This document shows positions 5,434-9,743 of a DNA stretch of 9,743 bases, piece after piece. Location: assembly GCA_025934335.1 (NCBI GenBank), contig JAICYG010000098.1:1-9743 (forward strand), given 5' to 3'. Made by a program: the position numbers and the translations under genes. A model generated the notes under the pieces. It ran no database searches. It saw nothing but the letters and a program-made list of their open reading frames with translations, and was not told the DNA's origin. The first letter of the stretch is position 1. Each line of letters begins with the position of its first letter. This stretch comes from Thermoleophilia bacterium (lineage in GTDB: Bacteria > Actinomycetota > Thermoleophilia > Gaiellales > Gaiellaceae).

Positions 5434-5484
5434 CTAGGAACGGAGCTCCGCTAGGAGCGGAGCTCCGCTAGGAGCGGAGCTCGG
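5434..5484. repeat. three tandem 17-bp repeats at the pheT 3' end
   Basis: Three head-to-tail copies of CTAGGAGCGGAGCTCCG lie at 5434-5450, 5451-5467 and 5468-5484. Copy 1 has A for G at position 7 and copy 3 has G for C at position 16; copy 2 matches the unit shown. Copy 3 is the last codons and stop of pheT read in reverse (ELRS then TAG), so the array looks like a duplication of the pheT tail outwards into the gap. Each copy contains the palindrome GGAGCTCC (disrupted at its edge in copy 3), so neighbouring copies can also pair with each other. Confidence 0.9.
5441..5467. terminator. candidate bidirectional terminator hairpin between DUF3618 and pheT
   Basis: CGGAGCTCCGC (5441-5451) and GCGGAGCTCCG (5457-5467) form a perfect 11-bp GC stem with a 5-nt loop, TAGGA. 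Copies 2 and 3 of the repeat can form a second hairpin of the same shape with one mismatch (5458-5468 with 5474-5484). The hairpins lie between two convergent transcription units, where a shared terminator is expected. No T-run follows on either strand, as is often the case in high-GC actinobacteria, so efficiency cannot be judged. Confidence 0.5.
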
Positions 5485-7756
5485 CGCCGAACCGCTCGCC
5501 GAGTGTCTTCACGATCGCCGCGCGCAATCGGGTTGCGTCGTCCTCGGTCAGCGTCCGCTCCGGCGACTGGAATACGACCGCGATCGCGAGCGACTTCTTC
5601 CCGGGCGCGATCTGCTCGCCGCGGTAGTCGGAGAGGAAGCGCACCTCGCGCAGCTCGTCGCCCGCCGCCTCTCGCGCGGCAGCCATCAGCTCGCCCGCCG
5701 GCGCCGTCTCGTCGACGACGAAGGCGAGGTCCTGGCGGAGCGGTGGGAACGTGATCACGTCGCGGTATTCGATTCGCTCGGGCACGAGCTCGAACAGCTC
5801 GGCGAGGTCGAGCTCGAACGCGCTCCACTCGCCGTCGAGGGACAGCACCGGCGAGTACGTGCCGACCCAACCCGACTGCACCGCTGCCGCCACGATCAGC
5901 TCGGGCCCGAGATCGACGCGCGACCACGTCGGCTCGACGTGCACCGCCTCGAACACGGCCTCCACGATCCCCTTGGCGCGGAAGAAGTCGCCCTGCACGA
6001 TCCCGCCGAGGCGCCAGCGCTCCTCCGGCACGGGGCCCGGGGGCAGGTAGACGTGCGCGATCTCGAACAGCGCGATGTCGGCGTTCCCGGCGTCGAGGTT
6101 GTGCTGCGCCGCGCCGAGCAGGCCGGTGGCGAGCGTCGTGCGGAGGACGCGCTGCTGCGACGAGAGCGGCTCGGGCAGCTCGAGCGCGTTCGGATCGGGA
6201 TCGCCGTGCTGGAGCGAGTACGTGTACGCCTCGTAGAGGCCGGCGCCGACGAGCACGTCGGCGACGAGGCGGCGCAGCCGCTGCTCGTGCGTGAGCCGTC
6301 CGAACATCGCCTGACGCCGCGGCAGCGTCGCCGGCACGTCCTCGAGGCGGAAGCGCGCGACCTCCTCGACCACGTCTACGTCGCGGCGCACGTCGCGCAC
6401 GCGCCAGCTGGGCACGCGCACCGTCCAGTCGCCCGCGACCTTGAAGCCGAGCCGCTCGAGCCGCTCACGCTGCTCGGCCTCCGTGATCTCGAGGCCGACG
6501 GCCTCGTCGGCGTACCCCGGCCGGTAGGCGATCGGGGCCGGCTGCGGGAGCTCCGCGCGAACTTCGGTCTCGCCCGTCCAGCGCGCTCCGGCGAGCTCGG
6601 CGAGGAGCTGCGACGCGTAACGGGCCGCCAACTCCGCGGCCTCCGGGTCGACGCCCTTCTCCCAGCGCGTCGACGCCTCCGAGCGAAGGCGATGCCGCTC
6701 GCCGCTCCGGATCACCGTCAGCGGCTCGAAGTTCGCCGTCTCGAGCACCACCGACGTGGTCGCGTTGGAGACCTCGGTGTTCTCGCCGCCCATTACGCCG
6801 GCGAGGCCGATCGCGCGCTCGTGGTCGGCGATCAGGAGGTCGCGCACGTCCAGCTCGCGGCGCGTGCCGTCGAGCGTGACGAGCTCCTCGCCGGGGCGCG
6901 CGCGCCGCACGACGATGCCGCCGCGCAGCGTGTCGGCGTCGTAGGCGTGCAACGGGCTGCCGAGCGCGAGCATCACGTAGTTCGTGATGTCGACGACGTT
7001 CGAGATCGGCCGCATGCCGGCGCCGGTCAGCCGCGCCTTCAGCCAGGCGGGCGAGTCCCCCACCGTCACGTCGCGGAACGTGCGCGCGATGAAGCGCGGG
7101 CAAGCGTCGAGCTCGTCCACCTGCAGGCTGAACGGCTCGTCGCCGTGGCGCGGCGGGTCGACGCCCGGCGGCGGCTTCAGCTCCGCGCCCGTTAGCGCCG
7201 CCACCTCGCGCGCGATCCCGTAGATCGCAGTCAGGTCGGGGCGGTTGTAGAGCGTCTCGATCTCGAGGATCTCGTCGCCGAGCGGCAGCACGTCGGCAAG
7301 CGGCGTGCCCGCCTCGAGCTCGTCGGCGAGCACCATGATCCCTGCGTGGTCGGTGCCGAGCTCGAGCTCACGCTCGGACAGGATCATCCCCTCGGACATC
7401 TCGCCGCGCAGCTTTCGCTTCTCGATGCGCAGCTCGCCGCCCGGCATGACGCCGCCGGGCGCGACGACGGCAACCGTCGCGCCGGCGCCGAAGTTCCACG
7501 CGCCGCAGACGATCGAGCGCGTCTCCCCGCCGCCGACGTCGACCTTCGTCAGCTGCAGCTTATCGGCGTTCGGATGCTTGCCGGCCTCGAGCACCTTGCC
7601 GACCACGAAGTGGCCGAGGTTGCCGTCGACGTCGGGCACCCCGCGGCGGACGACGCGGTCGACCTCGCAGCTCGTGAAGACGAGGCGGCGCGCGAGCTCG
7701 TCGAGCGGCAGCGTCAGCTCGACGTACTCCTTCAGCCAGCTCACCGGGACCTTCAT
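5468..7756 (-). CDS. pheT: phenylalanyl-tRNA synthetase beta subunit
   Basis: A complete 762-residue PheRS beta subunit, slightly shorter than the typical 790-800. It forms an alpha2beta2 enzyme with PheS, binds tRNA-Phe and edits Tyr-tRNA-Phe. Domains in order: tRNA-binding OB fold (about 40-150, with GKVLEAGKHPNADKLQL at 53-69 and SEGMILSERE), B3/B4 editing domain (about 210-370, with NVVDITNYVMLALGSPLHAYD at 253-273 and GGENTEVS at 323-330), B5 (about 400-470, with VPSWRVRDVRRDVDVVEEVAR), the catalytic-like core (about 480-650) and the C-terminal FDX-ACB anticodon-binding domain (about 664-762, FPPLRQDLAFVVD). The ATG at 7756 shares its A with the pheS stop (TGATG), indicating coupled translation. 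The family's C-terminus is fully present and ends inside the first unit of a tandem repeat. Confidence 0.97.
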   Translation of the reverse strand: MKVPVSWLKEYVELTLPLDELARRLVFTSCEVDRVVRRGVPDVDGNLGHFVVGKVLEAGKHPNADKLQLTKVDVGGGETRSIVCGAWNFGAGATVAVVAPGGVMPGGELRIEKRKLRGEMSEGMILSERELELGTDHAGIMVLADELEAGTPLADVLPLGDEILEIETLYNRPDLTAIYGIAREVAALTGAELKPPPGVDPPRHGDEPFSLQVDELDACPRFIARTFRDVTVGDSPAWLKARLTGAGMRPISNVVDITNYVMLALGSPLHAYDADTLRGGIVVRRARPGEELVTLDGTRRELDVRDLLIADHERAIGLAGVMGGENTEVSNATTSVVLETANFEPLTVIRSGERHRLRSEASTRWEKGVDPEAAELAARYASQLLAELAGARWTGETEVRAELPQPAPIAYRPGYADEAVGLEITEAEQRERLERLGFKVAGDWTVRVPSWRVRDVRRDVDVVEEVARFRLEDVPATLPRRQAMFGRLTHEQRLRRLVADVLVGAGLYEAYTYSLQHGDPDPNALELPEPLSSQQRVLRTTLATGLLGAAQHNLDAGNADIALFEIAHVYLPPGPVPEERWRLGGIVQGDFFRAKGIVEAVFEAVHVEPTWSRVDLGPELIVAAAVQSGWVGTYSPVLSLDGEWSAFELDLAELFELVPERIEYRDVITFPPLRQDLAFVVDETAPAGELMAAAREAAGDELREVRFLSDYRGEQIAPGKKSLAIAVVFQSPERTLTEDDATRLRAAIVKTLGERFGAELRS

Positions 7757-8766
7757 CAGAACTGCTCCAGGACGCGGATGTCGTTCTCCCAGAACGCGCG
7801 CAGGTCGGGCAGGCCGTGACGCAGCATGGCGATCCGCTCGATGCCGAAGCCGAAGGCGAAGCCCTGCCATTCTTCCGGGTCGAGGTCGACGTTGCGGAAG
7901 ACGTCGGGGTCGACCCAGCCGGCGCCGCCCATCTCGATCCAGCCCGAGTGCTTGCAGACGGCACAACCTGCGCCGTCGCAGAGGAAGCACGTCACGTCGA
8001 ACTCGACCGACGGCTCGGTGAACGGGAAGTAGCTCGTGCGCATGCGCACCTCGCGCTCCGGCCCGAACAGCAGGCGGAAGTACTGCAGCACGGTGCCGCG
8101 CAGGTCGGCGAGGGTGATACCGCGGTCGACGGCGAGGCACTCGACCTGCTGGAACGTCGGCGAGTGCGTCGCGTCGGGCGTGTCGCGCCGGTACACGCGG
8201 CCGGGCGAGACCATGTAGATCGGCGGCTTGCGCGTCATCATCGCCCGGATCTGGTCGGGCGAGGTCTGCGTGCGCAGGATCGTGTCGTCGTCGAGGTAGA
8301 AGGTGTCGAGCGTCGACCGCGACGGATGGCCGGCGTCGGTGTTGAGCGCGTCGAAGTTCTCCCAGACGGTCGATACCTCGGCGCCGTCCCAGACCTCGTA
8401 GCCCAGGCCGAGGAAGATGTCCTCGATCTCGCGGCGGATCTGCGTCAGCAGGTGCAGGCGGCCGCGCTTGACGGGCGTCCCGGGGATCGTGACGTCGACG
8501 CCGCGCTCGGCTGCGTGCTGATAGGCGAGGCGACGGAGCTCCTGCTCGCGGTGTTGCACCGCTTCCTCGAGCCGGCCGCGGATGCCGTTCAGGAGCATGC
8601 CGCTCTCCTTGTCGCGGACGCCACGGAGGGCGAGCGCCAGCTCCGACTTGCGGCCCAGCCAGTGGACGCGCGCGTCCTCCAGCTCGCTGTCCGCGAGCGC
8701 AGCGCCGATCGCGGCCGTCGCCTGCGTTTCATAGGCCGTCCAGTCCACGGCGGCGAGACTATCCAA
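7756..8766 (-). CDS. pheS: phenylalanyl-tRNA synthetase alpha subunit
   Basis: The 336-residue catalytic alpha subunit of PheRS, a class II synthetase that activates phenylalanine and loads it on tRNA-Phe. An N-terminal coiled-coil region (about 1-95) binds tRNA. Catalytic motifs: HPSRSTLDTFYL (147-158), LRTQTSPDQIRAM (164-176), GRVYRRDTPDATH (189-201) and FQQVE (205-209) around motif 2, the FPFTEPS phenylalanine pocket (247-253), and motif 3, GFAFGFGIERIAML (302-315). C260, C263, C268 and C271 form a CX2C-X4-CX2C knuckle that probably binds zinc; comparable insertions occur in many bacterial PheS proteins but not in E. coli. The start is TTG at 8766, supported by a strong Shine-Dalgarno (AAAGGAGG) 4 nt upstream. 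The gene is cotranscribed with pheT and preceded by a structured leader. Confidence 0.97.
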   Translation of the reverse strand: MDSLAAVDWTAYETQATAAIGAALADSELEDARVHWLGRKSELALALRGVRDKESGMLLNGIRGRLEEAVQHREQELRRLAYQHAAERGVDVTIPGTPVKRGRLHLLTQIRREIEDIFLGLGYEVWDGAEVSTVWENFDALNTDAGHPSRSTLDTFYLDDDTILRTQTSPDQIRAMMTRKPPIYMVSPGRVYRRDTPDATHSPTFQQVECLAVDRGITLADLRGTVLQYFRLLFGPEREVRMRTSYFPFTEPSVEFDVTCFLCDGAGCAVCKHSGWIEMGGAGWVDPDVFRNVDLDPEEWQGFAFGFGIERIAMLRHGLPDLRAFWENDIRVLEQF

Positions 8767-8902
8767 GGTTCCTCCTTTCGCTCGTTCGGGGCGTCTCGGT
8801 CAGGCCCCGGTGCGGCGTGGAGGGCGCTACGCGACGCGCCCCGGTGCGCACCGGGGCCGGGTAAAGCGCTGCGTCTGCGTCGCGTGCATCGGTAAAAGCA
8901 TA
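8767..8902 (-). promoter_or_regulatory. pheST promoter and structured leader with alternative pairings
   Basis: The minus strand has a candidate -10, TATGCT (8902-8897), with no convincing -35, which would place a start near 8890 and give a leader of about 120 nt. In RNA order, segment 1 (8858-8847, GGCCCCGGTGCG) can pair perfectly over 12 bp with segment 3 (8814-8803, CGCACCGGGGCC). Alternatively, it can pair with the adjacent segment 2 as part of a 20-bp perfect palindrome (8857-8838). The two pairings exclude each other. A small ORF begins ATG at 8889 and ends TAG at 8829-8827 (20 codons: MHATQTQRFTRPRCAPGRVA). Its only Phe codon, TTT at 8865-8863, lies 4 nt before segment 1. There is no T-box consensus and no T-run. 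A cis-regulatory role is inferred, not shown. Confidence 0.45.
8771..8778 (-). promoter_or_regulatory. strong Shine-Dalgarno fixing the TTG start of pheS
   Basis: Read on the minus strand, 8778-8771 is AAAGGAGG, a near-perfect anti-16S match, followed by AACC and the TTG at 8766. It is the best ribosome-binding site in the window and decides the pheS start despite the weak codon. Strong site plus weak codon is a common way of setting a moderate initiation rate. Confidence 0.85.
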
Positions 8903-8905
8903 CCC

Positions 8906-9613
8906 GTGTCCGCCTACGACGCCATCGCGCGCGTATACGACCCGTGGTCGGCGAGCGTCGTCGAGGACGTGCCGTTCTACGTCGAGGAGGCGGTGCGGTC
9001 GGGCGGGCCGGTGCTCGAGCTCGGGGTCGGCACCGGGCGGATCGCGGTGCCGGTCGCGGCGGCGGGCATCGAGGTGGTCGGCGTCGACCTGTCGGCAGGG
9101 ATGCTCGAGGTGGCGCGCGAGCGGGCGTCGCTCGCCGGCGTGGAGCTCGACCTGCGCCGGGGCGACCTGCGCGACCCGCCGGTCGCGGGAGAGTTCCCGC
9201 TCGTCGTCTGCCCGTTTCGCTCGCTGCTCCACATGGAAACGGACGCCGACCGGCGCCTGGCCCTTCGGGCCGTGTCCCATCGTCTGGCGAAGGGACACGG
9301 CCGTTTCGTCTTCGACGTCTTCACGCCGGCGGCGGACGACATCGCCGAGACGCACGGCCGCTGGCTCGAGCGCGAGCCCGGCATCTGGGAGCGCGCCGAC
9401 TGGGACGAAAGGACGCGCACGCTGATCCTGCGCCTCAGGAGCGCCGACGGCGAGTCGGAGATGTCGCTCGCGTGGCTCTCGGTGACGGAGTGGAAGGAGC
9501 TGCTGCGCGCCGAGGGTTTCGTCGTCGACGCGCTCTACGGCTGGTTCGACCGCTCGCCGTGGCGCGGCGGCGAGGACTCTGTGTGGGTCTGCCACCATTC
9601 GCGGCACGGATGA
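8906..9613 (+). CDS. class I SAM-dependent methyltransferase
   Basis: A 235-residue protein with a Rossmann-type methyltransferase fold. Motif I, LELGVGTGR (37-45), binds S-adenosylmethionine; VVGVDLS (58-64) has the acidic D61 that should hold the ribose hydroxyls; GDLRD (86-90) and LVVCPFRSLLHM (99-110) complete the cofactor site; FVFDVF follows a helix. The N-terminal YDAIARVYDPW is typical of small soluble methyltransferases acting on small molecules or proteins. The C-terminal half (SVTEWKELLRAEGFVVDALYGWFDRSPW) gives no clear substrate, so no specific reaction is assigned. The start is GTG at 8906; it has no Shine-Dalgarno, which suggests a leaderless message, and no other in-frame start lies closer than 8810, which would place the N-terminus in the pheS leader. 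It diverges from pheS across 139 bp and overlaps the next gene by ATGA. Confidence 0.9.
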   Translation: MSAYDAIARVYDPWSASVVEDVPFYVEEAVRSGGPVLELGVGTGRIAVPVAAAGIEVVGVDLSAGMLEVARERASLAGVELDLRRGDLRDPPVAGEFPLVVCPFRSLLHMETDADRRLALRAVSHRLAKGHGRFVFDVFTPAADDIAETHGRWLEREPGIWERADWDERTRTLILRLRSADGESEMSLAWLSVTEWKELLRAEGFVVDALYGWFDRSPWRGGEDSVWVCHHSRHG

Positions 9614-9743
9614 GCTTCTTCGAGCCGCCGCCTCCCCCGCCCGTGCCGCCGCCCCGCCCGCAGGCGCCGGAGTGGGTCGGCCCGCCGGACAACGTCATGC
9701 CGGCGTCGTTCCCGCTCGACATGGTGCTCGCGCGCACCGACGA
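9610..9743 (+). CDS. proline-rich hypothetical protein (3' end cut by window edge)
   Basis: The first 44 codons of a gene that runs off the right edge. The protein begins MSFFEPPPPPPVPPPRPQA and continues PEWVGPPDNVMPASFPLDMVLARTD. There is no signal peptide. A disordered Pro-rich head is followed by what looks like the start of a beta-rich domain (FPLDMVLARTD). I do not recognise the family. It is real on these grounds: its ATG overlaps the methyltransferase stop by 4 bp (ATGA), the frame stays open to the edge, and codon third positions are G/C. Coupled translation with the methyltransferase is likely. Confidence 0.72.
   Translation, partial: MSFFEPPPPPPVPPPRPQAPEWVGPPDNVMPASFPLDMVLARTD

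Noticed and set aside
5434..5484. CRISPR-like array
   Set aside because: The 17-bp units are directly adjacent with no spacers, and no cas genes are present.
5939..7195. 418-codon plus-strand frame opposite pheT
   Set aside because: Antisense shadow of pheT with no domain signal.
7816..8895. 359-codon plus-strand frame opposite pheS and crossing its leader
   Set aside because: Antisense to pheS and rich in Arg/Asp/Val; no motif.
8767..8902. T-box riboswitch upstream of pheST
   Set aside because: The conserved AGGGTGGNACCGCG T-box sequence is absent; the GGTGCGCACC palindrome only partly resembles it.
8759..9607. 282-codon minus-strand frame opposite the methyltransferase
   Set aside because: Shadow frame; it would also cover the pheS Shine-Dalgarno and leader.

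Overview
The window is a very GC-rich chromosomal segment (I estimate about 70% G+C) with strong G/C third positions, frequent GTG/TTG starts and tightly overlapping genes. The gene content points to a deep-branching actinobacterium: a Holin-X / DUF3618 / DUF4235-type small membrane-protein cluster, and argR close to pheST. Thermoleophilia (Gaiella/Solirubrobacter-like) is my best guess, but this is an inference from style, not a database match. I see no mobile element, phage structural gene, tRNA, rRNA or CRISPR array.

Layout. (1) 1-1435, minus strand: a 2-oxoacid dehydrogenase E1 pair. The E1-alpha gene is complete, and the E1-beta gene overlaps it by 8 bp and runs off the left edge. (2) 1425-1461: a 26-bp divergent gap with overlapping candidate -10 elements and a 14-bp palindrome. 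(3) 1462-3859, plus strand: a translationally coupled trio of an internally duplicated protein of unknown function, a PRC-barrel/DUF2171-like protein and a NylA-like amidase-signature enzyme. (4) 3821-4273, minus strand: the arginine repressor argR, whose 3' end overlaps that of the amidase by 39 bp. (5) 4324-5429, plus strand: four small overlapping membrane-protein genes (DUF4235-like, an unknown single-pass protein, Holin-X family, DUF3618). (6) 5434-5484: three 17-bp tandem repeats that fold into hairpins between convergent transcription units, probably a shared terminator. (7) 5468-8766, minus strand: pheST, encoding phenylalanyl-tRNA synthetase, with a TTG start and strong Shine-Dalgarno for pheS and a structured leader of about 120 nt upstream. 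(8) 8906-9743, plus strand: a class I SAM-dependent methyltransferase coupled to a proline-rich protein cut by the right edge.

How the genes fit together. Most of the window is housekeeping: oxidative decarboxylation by the E1 enzyme, Phe-tRNA charging and arginine control. The less explained parts are the 1462-2498 gene pair, the small membrane-protein cluster, and the non-coding structures: the pheST leader with alternative pairings, the palindromic divergent promoter, and the tandem-repeat terminator. I found no clear evidence of a wholly new defence or mobile system. The pheST leader and the small membrane-protein cluster are the parts most worth following up.
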